Assembly (NCBI GenBank): GCA_009782405.1
Contig: WRJC01000092.1
Coordinates: forward strand, 1 to 6,320
DNA: 6,320 nt
Direction of reading: 5' to 3'
Source of the DNA: Oscillospiraceae bacterium
Lineage (GTDB): Bacteria > Bacillota_A > Clostridia > Oscillospirales > WRJC01
The notes under the pieces were generated by a model. It ran no database searches, had not been told where the DNA came from, and worked only from the letters and a program-made list of their open reading frames with translations. How positions within the stretch are numbered: the stretch's first letter is position 1; each line of letters opens with the position of its first letter. Position numbers and translations under genes: made by a program. Below are positions 1 to 4,900 of the stretch, one piece after another.

Positions 1-20
1 TGGGGTGCGTGGATTGAAAC
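1..20 (+). CRISPR. 3' end of a type I-C-like CRISPR repeat at the window edge
   Basis: The window opens with TGGGGTGCGTGGATTGAAAC. The tail GTGGATTGAAAC preceded by a G/C-rich hairpin arm (GGGGTGC) is the standard 3' end of type I-C repeats, which are about 32-33 bases and begin GTCGC followed by the matching arm. The 5' part and all spacers lie outside the window. No second repeat follows within the next few hundred bases, and a gene starts 29 bases later. This should therefore be the last, leader-distal repeat, with the array to the left. Only one partial repeat is visible, so an isolated repeat remnant is also possible. Confidence 0.7.
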
Positions 21-49
21 TCAAAAAATATTTAGGAGAGTGAATTATC

Positions 50-811
50 ATGCATGAAATCGAAACGCTAAAAAAATTTTTGAATTTTCCAATCAGTTCA
101 ACGGCTAAAATATACGACGAATTCAAAAATATCGATGGCCATGTTTTTAGGGAAGAAGACACAAATGGAAAAGAACGCTTTTTATACATAGAAGGCAGGC
201 TCGAAAACAAAGTCCTTCTCGTCGCCCATGCGGATACATATTACGATGTATGTTGGGACTATCCCCCGAAAAAACATATTGTTTTGCATGATGGTGATTT
301 TATAAAAGCGGTGGACAAAAAAGGCGCACCCCAATTGTTGGGGGCAGATGACAGGGCAGGGGTCGCCATGCTTTGGCTGCTAAAAGACAGCGGCCATTCG
401 CTTTTGATCACCGACGGCGAGGAACACGGGCAAAAGGGGAGCGAATGGCTGATTAAAAATAATCGGGATATTGCGGAAAAAATCAATTTCAACCATCAAT
501 TTATGATTCAATTGGATAGAAAAAACAAAAACGATTTCAAGTGCTATCAGGTCGGAACCGATGAATTCAGGGCGTTTGTGAAGAATAAAACGGGATACAA
601 AGAACCCGATAAATCGTCATCGACGGATATTTGCGTCTTGTGCAAAAATATATGCGGCGTAAATTTCAGCGTTGGATATTATAACGAACACGGCTGCGAT
701 GAAAAATTGAATGTGCGCGAATGGCTAAACACATACTGTATGGTAAAAGAACTGCTTGCAGAAAATGATTTGCCCAAATTCTTGCTGCACGAAAATTTTG
801 ATATTATTTGA
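50..811 (+). CDS. Compact zinc-dependent peptidase (M20/M28/M42-type fold)
   Basis: A 253-residue cytoplasmic protein with no signal peptide or membrane segment. It carries the full co-catalytic two-zinc ligand set of clan MH peptidases: H60-A-D62 (HxD), D100 in GADDRAG (bridging Asp), E124-E125 in DGEEHG (general base plus ligand), D156 in QLDRK, and H214 in YYNEHGCDE. The stretch SSSTDICVLCKNICGVNFSVGY (about 189-210) resembles the conserved end of M42/M28 enzymes. Family members with a lid or dimerisation domain usually have 340-400 residues. This one lacks that domain, so it is a minimal catalytic core. The likely activity is aminopeptidase, dipeptidase or amidohydrolase; the substrate is unknown. 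The ATG at 50 has a Shine-Dalgarno AGGAG at 34-38. No promoter fits between the CRISPR repeat and the start, so it may be transcribed from the array or from upstream. Confidence 0.88.
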   Translation: MHEIETLKKFLNFPISSTAKIYDEFKNIDGHVFREEDTNGKERFLYIEGRLENKVLLVAHADTYYDVCWDYPPKKHIVLHDGDFIKAVDKKGAPQLLGADDRAGVAMLWLLKDSGHSLLITDGEEHGQKGSEWLIKNNRDIAEKINFNHQFMIQLDRKNKNDFKCYQVGTDEFRAFVKNKTGYKEPDKSSSTDICVLCKNICGVNFSVGYYNEHGCDEKLNVREWLNTYCMVKELLAENDLPKFLLHENFDII

Positions 812-871
812 AGACATGGGACATTAAGTTATCCCTTAATTGTAGATGAACCAGAACTCGGACTTTTTTAG
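812..871 (+). pseudogene. Remnant of an AAA/ABC-type ATPase (signature plus Walker B only)
   Basis: The frame 812-871 reads RHGTLSYPLIVDEPELGLF then TAG. VDEPELGL is the Walker B and D-loop of OLD/RecF/AAA_21-type ATPases (normally IDEPELGLHP). GTLSY resembles the preceding signature (SDGTLR-F/Y), which in intact proteins lies some 15-20 residues before Walker B. Here the two motifs are fused, so the segment between them has been deleted. Everything upstream, including the Walker A P-loop, is missing, and the tail after GL is truncated. An ATPase of this kind directly upstream of a DUF4276 gene is a recurrent pair in abortive-infection-like systems, and a DUF4276 remnant follows 17 bases later. 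The motif reading is direct; the family placement is inference. The product cannot be functional. Confidence 0.7.
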
Positions 872-887
872 GGGGGAGACTTTCAAA

Positions 888-1015
888 ATGAGAAACTTGT
901 ATATCTATTGCGAAAGCCAAACCGAAGAAAAATATCAAAACGAATAGGGATTGATGCGATATGCGCAGAATGTAGGCATTTTCGTGAGTGGATTGCCAAA
1001 ATTCAAAGTTTTTAA
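888..1015 (+). pseudogene. Internally deleted DUF4276 (TOPRIM-like) gene remnant
   Basis: An ATG at 888, preceded by the purine run GGGGGGAG, encodes MRNLYIYCESQTEEKYQNE and then TAG at 945. DUF4276 proteins begin this way (M-R-L-Y-I-x-V-E-G-Q-T-E-E), the EGQTEE being a TOPRIM-like acidic motif. Here its Gly is Ser. Two bases out of frame, 947-1015 reads on as GIDAICAE, CRHFREWIAKIQSF, then TAA, which matches the typical DUF4276 C-terminus (CPRFREWLEKIE-like). The central 150 or so residues of a normal ~200-residue protein are gone and the junction is frameshifted. The companion ATPase remnant lies just upstream. The original pair was probably a phage-defence or abortive-infection module. This identification is from memory of family motifs. 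Confidence 0.72.
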
Positions 1016-1077
1016 AACAAATTGGCGGCAGGGCGGGCAATAAGTTTTGCCGCATAGACTTTGATAATTACAAAAAC
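1016..1077. other. Short gap with an imperfect hairpin after the DUF4276 remnant
   Basis: This gap lies between the DUF4276 stop and the convergent hairpin. It contains GCGG-g-CAA (1034-1041 area) pairing with TTGCCGC (1047-1053), a seven-pair stem with one bulge and a six-base loop. An alternative pairing is GCGGCA (1025-1030) with TGCCGC (1048-1053). No T-run follows on the + strand, so it is not a canonical terminator. No ORF with a start site is seen here. Confidence 0.35.
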
Positions 1078-1285
1078 AAAACAGATACCTTTTTATCGGT
1101 ATCCGTTTTGAACTTTGCTACAAATTCTCTTGCTCTCGCCGCTTCATCAACTCGGATGTTCTCTGTCATCATTCGCGCCGTATATTCGGTTATGTAACAG
1201 TTGTCAGCTTCTGCGTGATTGTGCTTTTGCCGGAACCGTTTGGCCCCGCAAAGACGAGTATTTCCGGAGCTTCATTCAAGCTCAT
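1068..1285 (-). pseudogene. P-loop (zeta-toxin-like) kinase remnant, frameshifted and truncated
   Basis: Reading from the ATG at 1285-1283, the - strand gives MSLNEAPEILVFAGPNGSGK followed by STITQKL, stopping at 1190. FAGPNGSGKST is the Walker A of zeta-toxin/COG4185-type kinases, which phosphorylate UDP-sugars or other targets. The reading continues in another frame (from about 1199) as YITEYTARMMTENIRVDEAA then RAREFVAKF, up to 1068-1070. The last residues of that frame lie inside a hairpin and are probably not original coding sequence. An intact kinase has about 190-270 residues; barely 70 codons remain. Its ATG lies inside the end of the upstream small ORF (14-base overlap), an arrangement typical of toxin-antitoxin operons. 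The P-loop is certain; the zeta assignment is probable; that the second frame belongs to the same gene is uncertain. Confidence 0.62.
1078..1109. terminator. Convergent, bidirectional terminator-like hairpin
   Basis: AAAACAGATACC (1078-1089) pairs with GGTATCCGTTTT (1098-1109) with a single mismatch around an 8-base loop. T-tracts follow the stem on both strands, the better one on the - strand (TTTTGTTTTTG). It sits where the + strand ATPase/DUF4276 remnants and the - strand kinase remnant meet, so it probably once ended both operons. Confidence 0.6.
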
Positions 1286-1370
1286 AAACCCTCCTGCCGT
1301 CGGGATATTCGAGGAAAGGGCGATTTTGCACTTCGTCCCCTGTCGTGCCCGCCTTCGCGTATGCGTTCAA
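1272..1370 (-). pseudogene. Small ORF or 3' remnant upstream of the kinase, antitoxin-like position
   Basis: A - strand reading frame from TTG at 1370-1368 to TGA at 1274-1272 gives 32 codons ending in NRPFLEYPDGRRVYELE. It overlaps the kinase-fragment ATG by 14 bases (ATGAGCTTGAATGA), which suggests translational coupling. Zeta-like kinases are commonly preceded by a small antitoxin gene, so this may be the surviving end of one. No clear Shine-Dalgarno precedes the TTG, and the N-terminal part may be lost or may be vector-like filler. The family is not recognised. The acidic, Arg-rich end and the overlap are what make it worth keeping. Confidence 0.4.
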
Positions 1371-1386
1371 TTTGTTTGTATATAAA

Positions 1387-1424
1387 AAGCCCCTCGGCGG
1401 CGACGTCATACCGCTTCGAGGCTT
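1387..1424 (-). terminator. Imperfect GC-rich hairpin with a T-run on the - strand
   Basis: On the - strand AAGCCTCGAAGCGG (1424-1411) pairs imperfectly with CCGCCGAGGGGCTT (1400-1387), followed by TTTATA. The stem has small bulges and a ten-base loop containing GACGTC. It would stop - strand transcripts coming from the right before they reach the kinase remnant. No - strand gene now lies immediately to the right, so it may be a relic of a lost gene. Confidence 0.45.
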
Positions 1425-1437
1425 GGATTTTCGGGTG

Positions 1438-1466
1438 TTGAAATATTCATATTTTTATGGTACAAT
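1438..1466 (+). promoter_or_regulatory. Sigma-A promoter with extended -10 for the methyltransferase
   Basis: TTGAAA (1438-1443) is followed by exactly 17 bases and TACAAT (1461-1466). A TG dinucleotide at 1458-1459 gives an extended -10 (TGGTACAAT). This is close to the housekeeping consensus. Transcription should begin near 1473, leaving a leader of roughly 35 bases before the coding region at 1509. Confidence 0.72.
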
Positions 1467-1493
1467 ATAATTTGGAAGTTCGTCGTTCATGCG

Positions 1494-1502
1494 AAAGGAG
1501 GG
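1494..1502 (+). promoter_or_regulatory. Strong Shine-Dalgarno that sets a CTG start
   Basis: AAAGGAGGG is a near-perfect ribosome binding site. It ends six bases before CTG at 1509. The next in-frame conventional start (GTG at 1584) has no such site and would remove a conserved N-terminus, so this site decides the start. Confidence 0.75.
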
Positions 1503-1508
1503 ATTCAC

Positions 1509-2120
1509 CTGGATAAACCGTTTTGGGAAGAATCATACAAGGACGATAATGTTTCTACGTTTGGAACCGAGCCTAATCAATCGGTGCAAGAGTATGAGCA
1601 TTTGTTTAATAAAGCGTGGAACATTTTAGAAATAGGTTGTGGAGAAGGTAAAAATCCAATATATTTAGCAAGCAAAGGGTTTACAAATATCAATGCTTTT
1701 GATTTGTCCGAAAATGGAATCGCAAAGCTGTCGAGAACCGCAAGCAAAAACAGCTTGTTAATTAACGCATGGGTACAAGATTTGCGCGAGTTCAAATTTG
1801 AAAAGCATTATGATTTGATAATTTCGTTTGGAACATTGCATTTTGTAGAAAAACGAGATTGGAAATCATTGTTGTCGAGAGCAAAAGAAAATACAAATTT
1901 TGGCGGCATACATATCATACAAATTTTCACAAATTCTGTTCCAGCGTCACCAGACATCGCACCCTTTGCAATAGGACTTGCGAATGATAAAGAATTAGAA
2001 AACTTGTATGCTGGTTGGGATATATTGGAATCAAAGTCCTATACATTCGAGGACGAACATCCCGGAGCACGGAAACATATACACGCCGCAGATAGAATAG
2101 TAGCGCGATGCAATGTATAA
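1509..2120 (+). CDS. Class I SAM-dependent methyltransferase (TehB-like)
   Basis: A 203-residue cytoplasmic methyltransferase. From the CTG at 1509 it begins (M)DKPFWEESYKDD and STFGTEPN, as expected for TehB/UbiE-like small-molecule methyltransferases (W-E-x-Y, YG-x-EPN). Motif I, which binds SAM, is LEIGCGEG at 40-47. The acidic ribose-binding residue is D65 in AFDLS. A motif-II-like acidic residue D91 lies in VQDLREF. The post-motif is YDLIISFGTLHF at 101-112. The C-terminal half (FEDEHPGARKHIHAADRIV) matches this family's ending. It could act on tellurite, a thiol or another small acceptor; the substrate is not readable. It has its own promoter and a strong Shine-Dalgarno, and its stop overlaps the downstream terminator. 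Its start codon is unusual: no ATG, GTG or TTG lies in frame between the ribosome site and codon 26. Confidence 0.87.
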   Translation: MDKPFWEESYKDDNVSTFGTEPNQSVQEYEHLFNKAWNILEIGCGEGKNPIYLASKGFTNINAFDLSENGIAKLSRTASKNSLLINAWVQDLREFKFEKHYDLIISFGTLHFVEKRDWKSLLSRAKENTNFGGIHIIQIFTNSVPASPDIAPFAIGLANDKELENLYAGWDILESKSYTFEDEHPGARKHIHAADRIVARCNV

Positions 2121-2158
2121 AAAACGAGGAAGCCAACAAACAGGCAACCTCGTTTTTT
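2119..2158. terminator. Bidirectional intrinsic terminator between convergent genes
   Basis: AAAAAACGAGG (2119-2129) pairs perfectly with CCTCGTTTTTT (2148-2158). Inside it, GCC (2132-2134) pairs with GGC (2143-2145) across a small AA/AA internal loop, closing an eight-base loop. The flanking A and T runs give a U-tract on either strand. It ends both the methyltransferase (its stop TAA at 2118-2120 overlaps the stem) and the - strand sigma-factor gene that stops at 2180. Confidence 0.9.
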
Positions 2159-2179
2159 ATGATGTAAAATTCTGCGATT

Positions 2180-3826
2180 TTATTTCATTTCCCAAATAAT
2201 TATGCCAAGCCGTTTTGCTTCTTCGTCCGTCGGATAGCGGAGTTTGCCGACGGTTGATAGATAAAAGGGCAACGCGGCAATACAAGATATTGCTGCCGCC
2301 ACAAAATTTTTTTCGTTTTCGGGCAGAAAATCGGGAATTTGCCCTTTTGCTTTTTTCATATAGCTTTCGATATAATCAACAAAATAATCATTGCCGAGTT
2401 CGGCTTCTATGTCGAGTAGAATTGCATTTAGTTTTTCGTATTCCTCTTTTTTCAAATACGGTATAAGCATAAAAATTTTATCGCTTTTCGCATGGTCAAC
2501 TTTTACCAGACCCATTTCGGCATATCTCGCAATAAGTATTTTGTCATAGTCGGTTTCCGCATCAAAAATATCTTTGGGCGCTATTATCCTGACTATTCGC
2601 GATAGTTCCTGAAATTCCCGTCCCTGCAAAGCGTTTCTTCCGCCGGCTTGCGCCGTAGCATAATGAGAAATTTGAAGCGAGCAAATTTCATTTGGGATAC
2701 ACGGGTCGCACCAGCCATATTCTGCTGCTTTCCTGCTGAACTCTTTGACTTCTTCTGATAAGGCACTTATATAATCATCTTCTTGCAGGACAGCGCGCAG
2801 CCATGTTTCCGTGCCGTCTTTTCGTTTCGGCATACAATAAAAATATTCTTTTTTTTGTTTTATAATATCGTTGGATTTGCTTTCTAATCTGTATACTAAA
2901 AGCGGTATCAGAATCCAAAACAAAAAATCTCTGTCCAAATCCGCGCCGGCAAAGTTTATCGCTTTTATATCATCGTATCTTTTTTCGAGCGTTTCATATA
3001 ATTTTGCGGCTTTATTTTTGATGTTATCGTAATTGTACTGTTTTGATATTTCAAAAAATGCCTCTGTTCTTATGAAAAAATTTGTTTGATATTTATTGCC
3101 ATCCATGATTTTCATGTAATCCATGAAAACAAGCTCTTCTAAATGCGGCTCAATAAACGCGGCGGCGACCGATAACTTTTGCGCTATTTCTTCGATAGTC
3201 AGCGGCTTGCCGTAACATACATAACAAATATTATCGACAAGCCTGTACTGCCCGATTCCGCACAAATGAGTTTCGGTTCTTCCTTGCCCGTGCGATATTA
3301 ATTTTACGGGTTTGCAATTCAAATTTTCGGTATTCATATTTTCGATTCTCCCTCTTAATTTTTTTCTTGTTTCGACTAAATGCCAGCGAACGGTGGAATC
3401 AGATATTTTCAATTCTTTTGATATTTGCGCGCTTGATTTGCCGTCGTAGTATGTCATCGTTATAATATCGCGGTGGAGCTTTGACAAGTACGCTATTTCC
3501 ATTTTCATTTTTTCGATGAATACAGCGTTTTCGATTTCGTTTTGCAAATCGTTGTCATCGGAAAGATTGTGCATATCGTCAATATTTGCGCTGTGCCAAT
3601 GCTTTTTATGTTTGCGGTAAAATTTAGACCAGCAGTGATAACAGATTGTATAAACGAACCCGTCTATATTTTCAATTTCAGGGTATTTGGGTATAGAAGT
3701 GAACAGGGAAATTAAAATTTCCTGCGACAAATCTTCCGCGTCATAAATATTGCCGGTTTTATCATAAGCGAAATTTAATATCCTTTTTGAGTATTTCCCG
3801 ATGAATTGGTTGTTGAAAATATCAAT
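2180..3826 (-). CDS. ECF-type sigma factor with a long C-terminal extension
   Basis: The frame gives 548 residues if counted from ATT at 3826-3824. Residues 3-75 form sigma region 2, with the core-binding helix DAEDLSQEI at 29-37 and the promoter-recognition helix near FVYTICYHCWSKFYRKHKK. Residues 109-160 form region 4, with a helix-turn-helix YDGKSSAQISKELKISDSTV and then RKKLRGRIEN. A linker with C189, C201 and C204 (CYVC) leads into a winged-helix-like segment (PLTIEEIAQKLS, about 208-250). About 300 mostly helical residues follow, with a hydrophobic stretch near FLFWILIPLLVY. An ECF sigma normally has 160-200 residues, so about 390 are extra and may sense a signal in cis. No anti-sigma gene is adjacent. 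The first conventional start (TTG, 3730) would cut region 2 after DAED, so translation must begin further upstream. No ATG, GTG, TTG or CTG lies between that point and the in-frame stop at 3869-3871, so ATT at 3826, behind the purine run AGGGCGGCGAGG, is the best guess. Confidence 0.82.
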   Translation of the reverse strand: MDIFNNQFIGKYSKRILNFAYDKTGNIYDAEDLSQEILISLFTSIPKYPEIENIDGFVYTICYHCWSKFYRKHKKHWHSANIDDMHNLSDDNDLQNEIENAVFIEKMKMEIAYLSKLHRDIITMTYYDGKSSAQISKELKISDSTVRWHLVETRKKLRGRIENMNTENLNCKPVKLISHGQGRTETHLCGIGQYRLVDNICYVCYGKPLTIEEIAQKLSVAAAFIEPHLEELVFMDYMKIMDGNKYQTNFFIRTEAFFEISKQYNYDNIKNKAAKLYETLEKRYDDIKAINFAGADLDRDFLFWILIPLLVYRLESKSNDIIKQKKEYFYCMPKRKDGTETWLRAVLQEDDYISALSEEVKEFSRKAAEYGWCDPCIPNEICSLQISHYATAQAGGRNALQGREFQELSRIVRIIAPKDIFDAETDYDKILIARYAEMGLVKVDHAKSDKIFMLIPYLKKEEYEKLNAILLDIEAELGNDYFVDYIESYMKKAKGQIPDFLPENEKNFVAAAISCIAALPFYLSTVGKLRYPTDEEAKRLGIIIWEMK

Positions 3827-3857
3827 AAATCCTCGCCGCCCTTTCTGCTTTATTTTG

Positions 3858-3871
3858 TAGAGGCGCCTCTA
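3858..3871. promoter_or_regulatory. Perfect 14-bp palindrome upstream of the sigma gene (operator candidate)
   Basis: TAGAGGCGCCTCTA is a perfect palindrome centred on GGCGCC. It lies about 32 bases before the proposed start of the sigma-factor gene. On the - strand it is immediately preceded by TTTATATA, a possible -10 box or A/T spacer. It could be an operator for autoregulation or for another dimeric regulator. It has too little flanking T-rich sequence to be a terminator. No second copy is seen elsewhere in the window. Confidence 0.45.
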
Positions 3872-3921
3872 TATATAAAGTGCCGCAATAATAAAGAACT
3901 GTTGGCAGAAATCGAAAATAT

Positions 3922-3937
3922 TTTTTTACGTAAAAAA
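3922..3937. repeat. Perfect 16-bp A/T-rich palindrome TTTTTTACGTAAAAAA
   Basis: Six T, ACGT, six A form an exact palindrome that shares its A-run with the U-tract of the neighbouring terminator. It may be a secondary hairpin strengthening termination, or a binding site upstream of the sigma gene. The exact symmetry is direct; the role is unknown. Confidence 0.4.
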
Positions 3938-3973
3938 CGGAGCGCGACATCGCATGAAGTGCGCCCCGGTTTT
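3932..3973 (-). terminator. Intrinsic terminator of the unknown 254-residue gene
   Basis: On the - strand AAAACCGGGGCGC (3973-3961) pairs with GCGCTCCGTTTT (3945-3934), with one bulged G and one mismatch. The pair closes a loop of about 15 bases and is followed by a run of six T. It lies some 85 bases downstream of the stop at 4057-4059. The + strand also has a short T-run after the stem, so it could work weakly in both directions. Confidence 0.7.
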
Positions 3974-4056
3974 GTTCGGGCAAGGGTGAAGCGACACGGA
4001 GAGGTGATTGTCAACGTATAACATCTCTCTATCATGCCGAATTGACTATATGGCAA

Positions 4057-4821
4057 TTATGGCATAAATCGTTCAGTCATATATGCGTCACGGTAATAAA
4101 AATATTCATCATCGCCGCACCCTTGCAAAATTATTTCATCATCGGTATGCTTCTGAACGCCCCAATAAATGCCGTGGTTTGTAACTACACATTTTCCATC
4201 GGAGCAATCAATATTTTGAAAATCGGGTATAGCGATATCGTTTCCTAAATAACAATGAAACCCAAACCACGGTTGAGTGTTGTCGGTATGATTTCGTATT
4301 CTAAAATATTGTTGCCCTCCAAAAAGACCATAATCAAACGGGACTGTTACTGACGCACCGCAATAAATATCTTCGTTTGTTTTTCTTATCATCATCACAT
4401 ATTCAAATTTATTTGTATTCATCGTAAAATTTATAGCGTCATCAAAAATATTTAATTGGTTTCCAAGTTTCCAATTTTTCAAACAGTACGCTATACCTTT
4501 TTCGGAAACCGTGGGCATTTGTGTTTCAACGGGAATTACTTTTATTTCATCTTTTTTAGATAAATCATCATCGGAAATTATATTTGATTTTTCATTTAAG
4601 ATAGAGCATAACAGACTGTCGTTAAAAATATTTTCGTTCTTATTATTCATAAATGCGTATGCCGTTTTTTTGGTTTCGGTATTATGCTCGCAAACGGCAA
4701 TAAGCAGTTCATCACGGTATAGTTTTGTTCCGAAAACATTATTTTCCTTGTAAAAAACAAGACAATACAAACTGCTGATTGCGATTTCATAATCCGATTT
4801 TGAATAAACGCCGTATTCCAT
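4057..4821 (-). CDS. Hypothetical protein, cysteine- and aromatic-rich, function unknown
   Basis: I do not recognise this 254-residue protein. It has no signal peptide or membrane helix and looks cytoplasmic. The N-terminal part (1-75) alternates short hydrophobic strands with charged turns. A lysine/aspartate-rich linker spans about 78-95. The C-terminal half (about 105-254) is rich in Tyr, Phe and Trp and probably beta-rich (YVMMIRKTNEDIYCGASVTV, then PFDYGLFGGQQYFRIRNHTD). It contains nine cysteines (20, 44, 72, 113, 154, 190, 206, 211, 235) without a clear zinc-ribbon spacing, and ends GCGDDEYFYYRD. The ATG at 4821 has AAGGAA at 4836-4831, nine bases upstream, which supports the start. 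It follows a possible gene remnant by three bases and ends before its own terminator. An immunity-type or accessory protein is conceivable, but nothing in it proves that. Base composition is A/T-rich like the sigma gene and unlike the beta-propeller gene. Confidence 0.75.
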   Translation of the reverse strand: MEYGVYSKSDYEIAISSLYCLVFYKENNVFGTKLYRDELLIAVCEHNTETKKTAYAFMNNKNENIFNDSLLCSILNEKSNIISDDDLSKKDEIKVIPVETQMPTVSEKGIAYCLKNWKLGNQLNIFDDAINFTMNTNKFEYVMMIRKTNEDIYCGASVTVPFDYGLFGGQQYFRIRNHTDNTQPWFGFHCYLGNDIAIPDFQNIDCSDGKCVVTNHGIYWGVQKHTDDEIILQGCGDDEYFYYRDAYMTERFMP

Positions 4822-4824
4822 AAT

Positions 4825-4899
4825 TCAAATTTCCTTAAAAATATTTTTTCCCCTGCCGCCCGCTTTGAGTTCATGCCTTGCTTCTTTTAGGATATTGTC
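4825..4899 (-). pseudogene. Possible C-terminal gene remnant cut at the palindromic element
   Basis: From 4899 to TGA at 4827-4825 the - strand reads 24 open codons, including ILKEARHELKAGG and RGKNIFKEI. It has protein-like composition, ends three bases before the ATG of the 254-residue gene, and so has normal operon spacing. The first in-frame stop upstream (TAG, 4902-4900) is made by the end of the palindromic element, so the frame is open exactly to its border. No start codon is present. It may be the tail of a gene whose 5' part was removed with the element's arrival. The family is not recognised, and chance is possible for such a short frame. Confidence 0.35.
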
Positions 4900-4900
4900 C

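Larger units (their letters stand above)
3872..4056. other. Intergenic region between the unknown gene and the sigma gene
   Basis: About 185 bases separate the stop of the - strand gene at 4057 from the palindrome. The region holds the terminator at 3932-3973 and then A/T-rich sequence that would have to contain the sigma-gene promoter. I see no convincing -35/-10 pair. The - strand TATATA at 3876-3871 has only a poor TTCTTT 17 bases upstream. ORFs crossing this stretch on both strands run straight through the hairpin and lack ribosome sites, so I take them as chance. Confidence 0.5.

Noticed and set aside
823..840. ATTAAG-TTATCC-CTTAAT hairpin after the peptidase stop
   Set aside because: A six-pair A/T-rich stem without a T-run is too weak for a terminator, and the same bases encode the ATPase remnant.
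988..1197. + strand ORF of 69 codons
   Set aside because: It crosses the DUF4276 remnant end and the convergent hairpin, has no ribosome site, and overlaps the antisense P-loop fragment; taken as chance.
1115..1441. + strand ORF of 108 codons over the kinase remnant
   Set aside because: The recognisable Walker A motif lies on the opposite strand. This frame is Ser/Arg/Cys-rich shadow sequence without a Shine-Dalgarno.
1457..1520. Short ORF from ATG 1457 that overlaps the methyltransferase start
   Set aside because: Its ATG is part of the extended -10 promoter, upstream of the predicted transcription start, so it would not be in the mRNA.
3806..4056. ORFs on both strands across the gap before the sigma gene
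   Set aside because: Both read through the terminator hairpin and the poly-T/poly-A palindrome and lack ribosome sites; composition is unlike the neighbouring genes.
4647..4874. 75-codon - strand ORF overlapping the start of the unknown gene in another frame
   Set aside because: The 254-residue frame has the better ribosome site and much greater length; this one lacks a Shine-Dalgarno before its ATG.
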